From: a virus
IMG/VR virus record: IMGVR_UViG_3300035034_001123
Coordinates: 1 to 34,659 of that record
Direction: 5' to 3' (one strand)
Length of the DNA stretch: 34,659 nt
Part shown: positions 6,234 to 12,484 of the stretch, in pieces
Numbering within the stretch: position 1 is the first letter of the stretch
Layout: every line of letters begins with the position of its first letter
Position numbers and translations under genes: made by a program
The notes under the pieces: model-generated
What the model was told of the DNA's origin: nothing
Seen by the model: only the letters and a program-made list of their open reading frames with translations
The model's database searches: none

Positions 6234-6310
6234 TGGTGGAAAATATCGGTAACGATCCGATCAGCCTACAAACGTGCAAAGTTCGTGCGGGTAACCCACG
6301 CCCATCCCCC
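6234..6310 (-). tRNA. tRNA-Ala(TGC), copy 1
   Basis: Anticodon loop TTTGCAC on CGAAC/GTTTG. Acceptor GGGGGAT/ATTTTCC with three consecutive G-U pairs, T arm ATCGG/CCGAT, CCA encoded. The cleaner copy is at 7318. Confidence 0.82.
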
Positions 6311-6322
6311 ATATAAATTCTA

Positions 6323-6516
6323 CGGTAACTACGGAGACATTCAAAGTTTCTCAACGTATTTACCGACCAACTCAAAGTTGGATTTTATCTTCATTTATTT
6401 ATGGTTTTAAAATTTCACCCCTCTCTGATTACTCAGGTTTGGATGCCATTTTTAAATGACGTTTAACCTAAATTTTTTATTTGGTCTTAGGAACCAATGG
6501 TCAACTTTAATAGTTG
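6323..6516 (-). ncRNA. structured RNA element, copy 1 of 2
   Basis: Paralogue of 10590-10803. A 108-bp core (6391-6498) is identical to 10674-10781 at 103 positions. On the RNA: 5' hairpin TCAACT/AGTTGA, stem-loop TTGGT-TCCTAAG-ACCAA, core with GTCATTT/AAATGGC, then hairpin CCAACT/AGTTGG, then a domain closed by CGGTAA/TTACCG holding TACG/CGTA and TTGAGA...TCTC. The flanking stems differ in sequence from the second copy but pair in the same places. It lies just downstream of promoter 6529-6556 and upstream of tRNA-Ala. Not a family I recognise. Confidence 0.75.
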
Positions 6517-6528
6517 ATGATGTATATA

Positions 6529-6556
6529 ACTATACACGACAGATATTCAAAGTCAA
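6529..6556 (-). promoter_or_regulatory. sigma-70-type promoter
   Basis: TTGACT (6551-6556), 16-bp spacer, TATAGT (6529-6534). Would start about 10 nt before structured RNA copy 1 and drive the tRNAs below 6310. Confidence 0.8.
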
Positions 6557-6598
6557 CCCTTTTTTATAAAAAAGTGAGAAATTTACAATAATTTAAAG

Positions 6599-6674
6599 TG
6601 GAAGCCGATAGGAGAATCGAACTCCCGTCTTCACATTGAGAATGTGACATCCTGGTCCACTAGACGAATCGGCC
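6599..6674 (-). tRNA. tRNA-Glu(CTC)
   Basis: Acceptor GGCCGAT/ATCGGCT with G1-U72, anticodon stem TCACA/TGTGA, loop TTCTCAA, discriminator U, CCA encoded. Confidence 0.9.
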
Positions 6675-6745
6675 ATAATCTCAGATTTGCCAGGCCGGCT
6701 CTGAGAAAGCCTTTGAAGGATACAATACCTCTGGTATGAATCAAA

Positions 6746-6840
6746 TGGTAGTCAGTAAGGGATTCGAACCCTTATCATCCCCTCATCTAGGAGCATAGCC
6801 AGTGTATAAAACTGGAGCATTACCATTATGCTAACCGACC
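6746..6840 (-). tRNA. tRNA with anticodon TAT (Ile), long variable arm
   Basis: Acceptor GGTCGGT/ACTGACT, D arm GCATAATGGTAATGC, anticodon stem CCAGT/ACTGG, loop TTTATAC, perfect T arm AAGGG/CCCTT, CCA encoded. A 25-nt variable region can form CTCC/GGGG, unlike normal class I isoleucine tRNA; bacteria mostly read AUA with a CAT tRNA carrying lysidine. Confidence 0.75.
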
Positions 6841-6938
6841 ATAAAAATAAGTGGTTCCCTCAGTTCACCAATTCACGGTTTAACGGACCGGCGTGTTACG
6901 TTGCGTATTACTTTGACACTACGAAGGAATAAATAGAA

Positions 6939-7013
6939 TGGCAGGTCTAAGAGGATTTGAACCCCTACCCCAAAGACCAAAACTTTGTGTGCTAGCCGTT
7001 ACACTATAGACCC
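6939..7013 (-). tRNA. tRNA-Gln(TTG), copy 1
   Basis: Anticodon stem CAAAG/CTTTG, loop TTTTGGT, acceptor GGGTCTA/TAGACCT, discriminator G, CCA encoded. Confidence 0.92.
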
Positions 7014-7019
7014 ATAAAT

Positions 7020-7110
7020 TAATTGTAAATCATCACTCACATCAAACTGAGTTAACAGCCTCGGACTTCGAACCCGATATAGTGTCCCGTTGAGTGTATT
7101 TATACACAAT
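7020..7110 (-). pseudogene. tRNA fossil (T arm only)
   Basis: Perfect T arm TCGGG-TTCGAAG-TCCGA followed by seven bases and no CCA; no matching 5' acceptor or anticodon arm. Confidence 0.4.
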
Positions 7111-7121
7111 GATTCACAAAA

Positions 7122-7195
7122 TGGCAGGTATACGAGGATTTGAACCCCGAATATTTGGATCAGAACCAAACGTGTTACCGTTACACTATATACCT
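7122..7195 (-). tRNA. tRNA-Gln(CTG)
   Basis: Acceptor AGGTATA/TATACCT, anticodon stem TTTGG/CCAAA, loop TTCTGAT, discriminator G, CCA encoded. Confidence 0.92.
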
Positions 7196-7317
7196 ATAAA
7201 CTTTAAATATCAGAAGCCTTTCGTGTCTTCCCGATGTCCCCCACGTTGTAATTAAATGGCAATCAGTAATTCCCGGTATTCTTCAAAGCCGAAACTTTGT
7301 TATCCGCCGCTCATAGA

Positions 7318-7393
7318 TGGTGGAGGTAAACGGGATCGAACCGATGACCTATTGCTTGCAAAGCAACCGCTCTACCGACTGAGCTATACCCCC
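7318..7393 (-). tRNA. tRNA-Ala(TGC), copy 2
   Basis: Acceptor GGGGGTA/TACCTCC, anticodon loop TTTGCAA, discriminator A, CCA encoded. Confidence 0.93.
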
Positions 7394-7557
7394 ATAAATT
7401 TAAAAGAAATAATAAGGATTTATTACATCTACATAACCGAACTTTTGTTATGTATCTCTATATCGTAAATGTTGGATAGCTCTTACCCATTTATTCATCT
7501 ACATTATATATACAACCTCATATTTCTTTATGGTATCGCATCATGGGATACCTTAAA

Positions 7558-7633
7558 TGGTAGACGATACGGGATTCGAACCTGTGACCTTTGGTATGTA
7601 ACACCACTGCTCTAGCCGCTGAGCTAATCGTCC
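7558..7633 (-). tRNA. tRNA-Val(TAC)
   Basis: Acceptor GGACGAT/ATCGTCT with G1-U72, anticodon stem TGGT/ACCA, loop GTTACAT, CCA encoded. Confidence 0.92.
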
Positions 7634-7646
7634 ATAAAAATTAAAA

Positions 7647-7724
7647 TGGTCGCGGAGACAGGATTCGAACCTGCGGCATCCGACTCCCAAAGACGGCGCT
7701 CTGACCAAGCTGAGCTACTCCACG
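7647..7724 (-). tRNA. tRNA-Pro(TGG)
   Basis: Acceptor CGTGGAG/CTCCGCG, anticodon loop TTTGGGA, discriminator A, CCA encoded. Confidence 0.93.
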
Positions 7725-7823
7725 TAAATAAATTTGATACGCTTTGTCAGTCCTCCGCTTTTGGAGAAACACTTCAGCATTAACTGTTAAGAGGTTCATA
7801 TCTCACCTATCGTGTCATGACAA

Positions 7824-8165
7824 CTAAGTCAAGTCCCACCACATAGAATTCTTCATTTCAACGAAGAGTGTATCATCCCAATCGTTGAGACGACTTCTCA
7901 TTACGTTTTTGTTTTTGGCACGACGTCGTCTACTTGAGGATTGTTTGTAACTCTTAGTATCACCACCGTGATAACCAACAGGGAATCCCTTGTCGAAATA
8001 ACGAGCTGTCTTTTCGATAGTCTTACTGTAATCCTTTTTGGAATTCTCAAATTCTTCTTTCAAAGATTTTTGAGGATACCGACTATAAAAATAGAAAGGG
8101 CACATAATTCTAGCCTTCCTACGAGCTTTCTCTTTATACTTCTTGTTTAGTTCATATCTGTTCAT
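7824..8165 (-). CDS. basic hypothetical protein
   Basis: 113 aa, strongly basic: N-terminus NRYELNKKYKEKARRKARIM and an internal SSSRRRRAKNKN, ending in WWDLT. No family recognised; could bind RNA or DNA by charge. Weak Shine-Dalgarno GAG eight nt before the ATG. Stop codon TAG. It is an island in the tRNA array, so it is probably translated from the unprocessed tRNA transcript. Confidence 0.6.
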   Translation of the reverse strand: MNRYELNKKYKEKARRKARIMCPFYFYSRYPQKSLKEEFENSKKDYSKTIEKTARYFDKGFPVGYHGGDTKSYKQSSSRRRRAKNKNVMRSRLNDWDDTLFVEMKNSMWWDLT

Positions 8166-8221
8166 ATTTACTCAAAAAGAGTAGCCGAACTAAATTGAAC
8201 TTTGTTTTTGTTTTTCATAAA

Positions 8222-8296
8222 TGGCAGGTCTACTCAGAATCGAACTGAGGCTATTTGCTTCAAAGGCAATATTGCTACCACTACAATCATAGACCA
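8222..8296 (-). tRNA. tRNA-Gln(TTG), copy 2
   Basis: Anticodon loop CTTTGAA on TTGC/GCAA, T arm CTCAG/CTGAG. Acceptor TGGTCTA/TAGACCT with a U-U first position, discriminator G, CCA encoded. Confidence 0.85.
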
Positions 8297-8611
8297 ACAA
8301 ATGGGATAAAAGCGCCGCCGTAATATACGTCAAGTTCTCATTAATCCGAGCTTATCTGGATTGACTGAGGCTAACTCTTAAAGTGAGTATTGTCACAATA
8401 TACACAGCTATTAAATTTGTCAATATGAACACGTTACATTATGCCGCAATCCAGCGGAAATACCGCCGTTAAGTTACTCTAAAATTGACACTTCATATCA
8501 CGACGATCCAACCATCCGTATCTTATAAAGAAATTGTCATGATTAGCTGTCACACTAATATTTCCGCACTAAAACGCCCGGCGTCCTAAACATTTAGACG
8601 ACATGAACAAA
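8297..8611. other. gene-free stretch containing a promoter
   Basis: No credible ORF. Apart from the promoter at 8395-8423 it holds short hairpins: AATCC/GGATT (about 8341-8360), GCGG-TATTT-CCGC (about 8455-8467) and ACGC/GCGT (about 8573-8583). Confidence 0.4.
8395..8423 (-). promoter_or_regulatory. sigma-70-type promoter inside the tRNA array
   Basis: TTGACA (8418-8423), 17-bp spacer, TATTGT (8395-8400). Positioned to drive the tRNAs from 8296 downward. Confidence 0.65.
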
Positions 8612-8692
8612 TGGTGGCCAAGGTAGGATTTGAACCTACGTTTCCTTCCGGAATATGGAAGGCGTCCTGTATCGCAATTAGACGACCTGGCC
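8612..8692 (-). tRNA. tRNA with anticodon ATT (Asn)
   Basis: Acceptor GGCCAGG/CTTGGCC, T arm GTAGG-TTCAAAT-CCTAC, anticodon stem CTTCC/GGAAG, loop ATATTCC. A34 is unusual. Enlarged D region. CCA encoded. Confidence 0.78.
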
Positions 8693-8702
8693 ATAAATTA
8701 AA

Positions 8703-8777
8703 TGGAAGCGCATGAGGGTATCGATCCCTCTTCTCAGATTTGAAAAAACTGAATCCTAGCCAGTAGACGAATGCGCC
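8703..8777 (-). tRNA. tRNA-Glu(TTC)
   Basis: Acceptor GGCGCAT/ATGCGCT with G1-U72, T arm GAGGG/CCCTC, anticodon loop TTTTCAA, discriminator U, CCA encoded. Confidence 0.88.
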
Positions 8778-8786
8778 ATAAAAATT

Positions 8787-8863
8787 TGGAAGCACCGGTG
8801 AGACTTGAACTCACGACTTTCGCCTTATGAAGGAGACGCTCTAACCAACTGAGCTACGGTGCC
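8787..8863 (-). tRNA. tRNA-Met(CAT), elongator type
   Basis: Acceptor GGCACCG/CGGTGCT with G1-U72, anticodon loop TTCATAA, T arm GTGAG/CTCAC, CCA encoded. An isoleucine (lysidine) tRNA cannot be excluded from sequence alone. Confidence 0.85.
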
Positions 8864-8943
8864 ATAAATTAATCGTTTTGTAAACTTCTAAATTTCATAT
8901 GATGGTAATGAGTTCAACTTTATTGAACTTTTATTGAATAAAG

Positions 8944-9017
8944 TTGCAGGAATCAGAATCGAACTGATTTTATGTTCTGGTTATGAGCCAGAGAGAATGC
9001 CTTACCCCCCTCCTGCG
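8944..9017 (-). tRNA. initiator tRNA-fMet(CAT), CCA not encoded
   Basis: Acceptor CGCAGGA/TCCTGCA has the initiator-specific C1:A72 mismatch, discriminator A, anticodon loop CTCATAA on TCTGG/CCAGA, T arm ATCAG/CTGAT. The 3' end reads A-CTT, so CCA is added after transcription. The D arm is unusual (GGGG/TCTC). Confidence 0.85.
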
Positions 9018-9074
9018 CTAAATTAATGAACATACGACTAACTTAACATATGTGTTAAACTAACAGTATGAAAA

Positions 9075-9149
9075 TGGTGGGCTATAAGAGGATCGAACTC
9101 CTGTCTCATCCTTCGCAAAGATACGTGTTATCCGTTACACTAATAGCCC
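9075..9149 (-). tRNA. tRNA-Arg(GCG)
   Basis: Acceptor GGGCTAT/ATAGCCC, anticodon loop TTGCGAA on TATCT/GGATG, T loop TTCGATC, CCA encoded. Confidence 0.87.
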
Positions 9150-9154
9150 ATAAA

Positions 9155-9230
9155 TGGTGGATATGATGGGCAACGATCCCATAACCTTTCGTTTAAGAGA
9201 CGAATACTCTGCCGATTGAGTTACATATCC
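9155..9230 (-). tRNA. tRNA-Lys(CTT)
   Basis: Acceptor GGATATG/CATATCC, anticodon stem TTCGT/ACGAA, loop CTCTTAA, T arm ATGGG/CCCAT, CCA encoded. Confidence 0.93.
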
Positions 9231-9244
9231 ATGAAAATTATAAA

Positions 9245-9319
9245 TGGTCCCTGAGGAGAATTTCGAAATCTCGACCTATCGGTTATCAACCGATTGCTCT
9301 CCCTCTGAGCTACCCAGGG
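9245..9319 (-). tRNA. tRNA-Ile(GAT)
   Basis: Acceptor CCCTGGG/CTCAGGG, anticodon stem ATCGG/CCGAT, loop TTGATAA, CCA encoded. The intact isoleucine tRNA of the array. Confidence 0.92.
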
Positions 9320-9456
9320 TTGAAAAATTATCATCTATTATAAAGTTGTGTTTGTTGTTAGGGTTACGAATTATCTACACTCTGTTTACCCAACATTACA
9401 ACCAACAAAGCCGTTCCTCAATTACTGGTGTCGCTGTTTTAATCCAGATCAGAAAA

Positions 9457-9531
9457 TGGCGCCGTTACGGAGAATTGAACTCCGATTTGAAGATTGACAA
9501 TCTTCCGTCCTAACCGTTAGACGATAACAGC
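9457..9531 (-). tRNA. tRNA-Asp(GTC), copy 2
   Basis: Acceptor GCTGTTA/TAACGGC, anticodon stem GAAGA/TCTTC, loop TTGTCAA, discriminator G, CCA encoded. Confidence 0.92.
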
Positions 9532-9538
9532 ATAAAGA

Positions 9539-9614
9539 TGGTAGGAGCGATGGGGCACGATCCCACAACCAATGAATTAAAAGTTCACGGCTCTACCGAT
9601 TGAGCTACACTCCC
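9539..9614 (-). tRNA. tRNA-Lys(TTT), copy 1
   Basis: Acceptor GGGAGTG/CGCTCCT, anticodon stem GTGAA/TTCAT, loop CTTTTAA, CCA encoded. Confidence 0.92.
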
Positions 9615-9679
9615 ATAAAAAGTTAATTACATAACACGGATTCGAACCCAACTGGAACCTTTTCCGTTATACAAAAAGG

Positions 9680-9751
9680 AGTCCTCTATCGGATTCACAC
9701 CGATTTCATTCTCATGTACTTGAGAATACGTTACTATCTAACCGAGAAGAC
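9680..9751 (-). tRNA. tRNA with irregular anticodon loop
   Basis: Seven-pair acceptor GTCTTCT/AGAGGAC, D arm GTTA/TAAC, T arm ATCGG-TGTGAAT-CCGAT. The anticodon arm is ATTCTC/GAGAAT around an 8-nt loop AAGTACAT, so the anticodon is ambiguous. The 3' end reads T-CCT. Confidence 0.65.
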
Positions 9752-9756
9752 ATAAA

Positions 9757-9831
9757 TGGTAGGCCTGAGGAATATTGAAATCCTGCACATCTCCTTAAAA
9801 GGGAGCCGCTCTGCCTCTGAGCTACAGACCC
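9757..9831 (-). tRNA. tRNA-Lys(TTT), copy 2
   Basis: Acceptor GGGTCTG/CAGGCCT with G1-U72, anticodon stem CTCC/GGAG, loop CTTTTAA, CCA encoded. Confidence 0.91.
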
Positions 9832-9941
9832 ATAAAATTAATTACAACCCGTCATCCAAGGTGTAAACATTGTAACATAATCGAGTTAACGATTGAATGG
9901 ATATGTCTTCGAAGAATCTTAATTTTTCTTCGGTTGTAAAA

Positions 9942-10034
9942 TGGTGGAAGAAGAGAGAATTGAACTCTCACTGTGTCTTAGCACACTACGGGTTTACAAT
10001 CCGCGCCGACTTAACCAATATTCGGGTCTCTTCC
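9942..10034 (-). tRNA. tRNA-Tyr(GTA), copy 2
   Basis: Class II. Acceptor GGAAGAG/TTCTTCC, anticodon loop TTGTAAA, variable arm GTGT/ACAC, T arm GAGAG/CTCTC, CCA encoded. Confidence 0.9.
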
Positions 10035-10292
10035 ATAATAAAATTGCAACACAAGAAATCGAATTAAAACTTGTGTAAGTCTGTTGATTCGCCAGTCCGG
10101 TCTGGTTCAACGAAACCTCCTACGATTTTTTAAATTAATGATGATAGACATTCACAACACAGTTATTAACTGAGAGGGGTGGCTGATGTTTACCTTGCGG
10201 CATCCGTTACATCTTTGTTCCACACCTATTACGTGTTACCTATCATCCGACAAGGATACAGTCGAAACGTTTTACGATCCGTTTATAAAGCG

Positions 10293-10364
10293 GGTGGTAT
10301 ACGAGATTTGAACTCGCTCACTTTGCGTCACAGGCAAATATGCTGCCAATACATCAATACCACC
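10293..10364 (-). tRNA. tRNA-His(GTG), CCA not encoded
   Basis: Acceptor GTGGTAT/ATACCAC with an extra G at -1 opposite discriminator C, the histidine identity pair. Anticodon stem TTTGC/GCAAA, loop CTGTGAC. The 3' end reads C-CGC. Confidence 0.9.
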
Positions 10365-10373
10365 ATAAAAATC

Positions 10374-10476
10374 ATGATACACCCAACTTGCATGGATTGT
10401 ATAGTTCGATAACGACATCACCTTAAAGGTTCTGTTTTTGAGGATATCGACCCTCAACGTTTTCATTAGGTATCAT
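10374..10476 (-). tRNA. tRNA-like RNA, probably decayed
   Basis: Seven-pair terminal stem ATGATAC/GTATCAT with a T-arm-like ATCCA-TGCAAGT-TGGGT directly beside it, as in a tRNA. The rest (hairpins TTGAGG/CCTCAA and ACCTT/AGGT, 103 nt in all) does not make a standard cloverleaf and CCA is missing. Confidence 0.35.
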
Positions 10477-10488
10477 AAATATTTAAAT

Positions 10489-10578
10489 TGGCTCCGTTTC
10501 GAGGATTCGAACCTCGCCCACCTTTCGATGGTCATCGGATTAACAGTCCGTAGCTTTCACCAAGCCAGCCCAAACGGA
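10489..10578 (-). tRNA. tRNA-Asn(GTT) with long variable arm
   Basis: Acceptor TCCGTTT/AAACGGA, anticodon stem CGGA/TCCG, loop CTGTTAA, discriminator G, CCA encoded. The variable arm CCATC-GAAA-GGTGG makes it class II, unlike normal asparagine tRNA. Confidence 0.85.
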
Positions 10579-10589
10579 ATAAATTTATA

Positions 10590-10803
10590 CGGTGAGTCAA
10601 CATAGTTGAATTGTGCGGAGACGAATCTCAACGCCTCACCGACCAATCAATAGATTGGTTTTGTCTTCTTTTTTCATTTATTTATGGTTTTAAAATTTCA
10701 CCCCTCTCTGATTACTCAGGTTTGGATGCCATTTTTAAAAGACGTTTAACCTAATTTCTTTATCTGGTATTAGGAACCAATATCAGTGATTTGGAAATCA
10801 CCT
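10590..10803 (-). ncRNA. structured RNA element, copy 2 of 2
   Basis: Second copy of the element at 6323-6516. Core 10674-10781. On the RNA: hairpin GTGATTT/AAATCAC, TGGT-TCCTAAT-ACCA, core, hairpin ACCAATC/GATTGGT, then a domain closed by CGGTGAG/CTCACCG with GCG/CGC and TTGAGA...TCTC. Lies at the head of the tRNA array, before tRNA-Asn. Confidence 0.75.
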
Positions 10804-10849
10804 ATGTAAAATTTGTTGTTTCTTTAAAATGACATGAATTAAATCGGTT

Positions 10850-10958
10850 GTCAATACTTATTTTTCAGTTTTTCTTATTTTTTTAAATTTATGTTGTTGA
10901 AGTTATTTCTAATAGTGAAGATGTTTTTTTTAAAGTCAATACTTATTTTTCAGTTTTT
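10850..10958 (-). promoter_or_regulatory. tandem promoter-like region at the head of the tRNA array
   Basis: A 24-bp direct repeat occurs at 10850-10873 and 10935-10958; each ends on the minus strand in AAGTATTGAC, placing a TTGACA (10849-10854) and a TTGACT (10934-10939) -35-like hexamer. The -10 matches are weak (ACTATT at 17 bp or TATTAG at 19 bp for the second). Probably two start sites for the array. Confidence 0.5.
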
Positions 10959-10975
10959 TGAGAAAGTGTAAAAAT

Positions 10976-11009
10976 AAAAAACCCACTTCTTTTTGGAAGT
11001 GGGCGGTTT
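10976..11009 (-). terminator. rho-independent terminator
   Basis: Minus-strand hairpin CCCACTTCC-AAAAA-GAAGTGGG followed by TTTTTT. Ends the transcript of the 54-aa gene, so the tRNA array needs its own promoter. Confidence 0.88.
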
Positions 11010-11031
11010 ACTTTAGAAATTCGGTTATATT

Positions 11032-11196
11032 TTAGTAACCTGGTCTATCTTCAGTTTGCGTCCGGCTTCCAACCATTCTTGGTTGTTCGTTCCCTTTGCG
11101 ATTAATATCTTCATGACTATATAAGTCCAGAACACCACACACGGGAACGGTTGTCGCCCATTTAGAATTCGGTGTAAATGTTGATATATTTGTCAT
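11032..11196 (-). CDS. 54-aa hypothetical protein with its own promoter and terminator
   Basis: Starts MTNISTFTPNSKWATTVPVC, ends TQTEDRPGY. Not recognised, no membrane segment. It has an AAGGA Shine-Dalgarno-like sequence about 10 nt upstream of the ATG, the strong promoter 11232-11259 about 35 nt before the start, and a textbook terminator just after the stop. That arrangement suggests a small, strongly and separately expressed phage protein, perhaps early. It sits between the tRNA array and the ligase operon. Confidence 0.78.
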   Translation of the reverse strand: MTNISTFTPNSKWATTVPVCGVLDLYSHEDINRKGNEQPRMVGSRTQTEDRPGY

Positions 11197-11231
11197 TGAA
11201 AATGTTTCCTTTATTTAAGTTTGTAGATATA

Positions 11232-11259
11232 ACTATAAGTATGTATCTAAAAAAGTCAA
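11232..11259 (-). promoter_or_regulatory. sigma-70-type promoter
   Basis: TTGACT (11254-11259), 16-bp spacer, TATAGT (11232-11237). Same spacing and -10 as the promoter at 6529. Confidence 0.82.
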
Positions 11260-11319
11260 GCCTTTAGTGATTTTTTAGTGATTTTTTGTGTTTTTTCTGT
11301 AAGTCATTGGTAATAACCT

Positions 11320-11766
11320 TCATATTCTCATTCCTTCTGTTTTTATATGTTTAATTGGCTTCCGCCCGTAAAACCTATGTCTCAGCTCTGAGATTTTATG
11401 TTCTCTGTGTTTCTTCTCTTGTATAAGTCTGTCATATTCCAATATACTGCTTTTGATATTGTCTTCAAGAAACTTGATTCTAGAATCCAGAAAGAACTTA
11501 TACTCTCTGAATGTCAAGGTTTTTTCGTCTCTACTGTCAATGTATACCAAAGCATCTTGTTCTCTTGCTCTAGCACACAATCGACTTATCTGACGATTCG
11601 TGTAGTTACTGTCTAAAACCCGTTGACAGTCTCCAATTCTTTGAATACCCATCCCACGTACAATAAGAGGATGATACCATCCCTCTAACTTCCGGTGTGC
11701 ATCTTTAATGCACAGTTTAATCAACCGGCGGCTGCATATTTTAGATATGTCAATATCTTTGTTCAT
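11320..11766 (-). CDS. hypothetical protein with coiled-coil region
   Basis: 148 aa. N-terminal half has cysteines and basic residues (SKICSRRLIKLCIKDAHRKL); the C-terminal half (FFLDSRIKFLEDNIKSSILE onward to EKKHREHKISELRHRF) is a long charged helix with heptad spacing, likely a coiled coil. No family assigned. AAGG lies about 7 nt before the ATG. Downstream is the promoter of the 54-aa gene. Confidence 0.7.
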   Translation of the reverse strand: MNKDIDISKICSRRLIKLCIKDAHRKLEGWYHPLIVRGMGIQRIGDCQRVLDSNYTNRQISRLCARAREQDALVYIDSRDEKTLTFREYKFFLDSRIKFLEDNIKSSILEYDRLIQEKKHREHKISELRHRFYGRKPIKHIKTEGMRI

Positions 11767-11884
11767 AATCCTTAAAATCCTCCCAGTCAGAGTATGACAT
11801 TATCCATAACAGAATAAGAGATGGAATGGAATCGTGCAAATCTCTGTCATACCGTGTTTTTTTTTTTGTTGTTGTTTTTATTTG

Positions 11885-11916
11885 GCCGATTGACCAAAAA
11901 ATCTAGTAGATTTTTA
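11885..11916 (-). terminator. possible AT-rich terminator after the Nudix gene
   Basis: Minus-strand AAAATCT-ACT-AGATTTT with a following T-run, overlapping the Nudix stop codon. Confidence 0.4.
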
Positions 11917-12453
11917 ATCATCGTCAGTTCTAGTTTCACCCATAACTATTTCTTTGAAATTTGTCTTGTCATACTTTTCAACAATCGCCTTTCGTTGTTT
12001 CTTACTCGGTAATACATTCTTTACGTGGACGCCGTGTAACAAATCTTTAAGTTCTTTTTTAGTCGCCCAATACCAAGCATCAACCTCTGGGAAACCAGTA
12101 ACATTATCTATAGACGGAGTTAGTGAATTACACTCAAATATGTGATTCATCAATTCCATATCAGTGTCAACATATTGATACAATATGAAATTCTTCTTCT
12201 CACCTTCATACACATTAAGCAACTGAGTTTGAAATTTTTTGTGACGTAGATTGATTCCCGTTTCTTCTTCAAGTTCTCGTATAGCACACTCTTTTGGATG
12301 TTCATCTTCATCCAATTGACCCTTTGGAAATCCCCAATAACCATCATCAACTTTTAAAGGCGCCCATGTCTTTGTAGCATGTACTACTAAATATCGTTTT
12401 CCACATTTTACTAAAATGCCACAACTTATCGGTTTGTTTTCTTTGTCTTCCAT
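11914..12453 (-). CDS. Nudix hydrolase
   Basis: 179 aa. Nudix hydrolases cleave nucleoside diphosphates linked to another group. The full Nudix box is present at about residues 43-65: GFPKGQLDEDE, then seven residues, then RELEEETGI, fitting G-x5-E-x7-REUxEExGU with all metal-binding glutamates. The N-terminal strand CGILVKCGKRYLVVHA is typical of the fold. The sequence after the box is longer than in minimal MutT proteins. Substrate unknown (dNTP, NAD-type, capped RNA or ADP-ribose are options). It follows the ligase operon by a short gap and precedes 11320-11766. Confidence 0.9.
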   Translation of the reverse strand: MEDKENKPISCGILVKCGKRYLVVHATKTWAPLKVDDGYWGFPKGQLDEDEHPKECAIRELEEETGINLRHKKFQTQLLNVYEGEKKNFILYQYVDTDMELMNHIFECNSLTPSIDNVTGFPEVDAWYWATKKELKDLLHGVHVKNVLPSKKQRKAIVEKYDKTNFKEIVMGETRTDDD

Positions 12454-12484
12454 ATCAAATTGAGTTCGTCTGTTGTTATAATTC

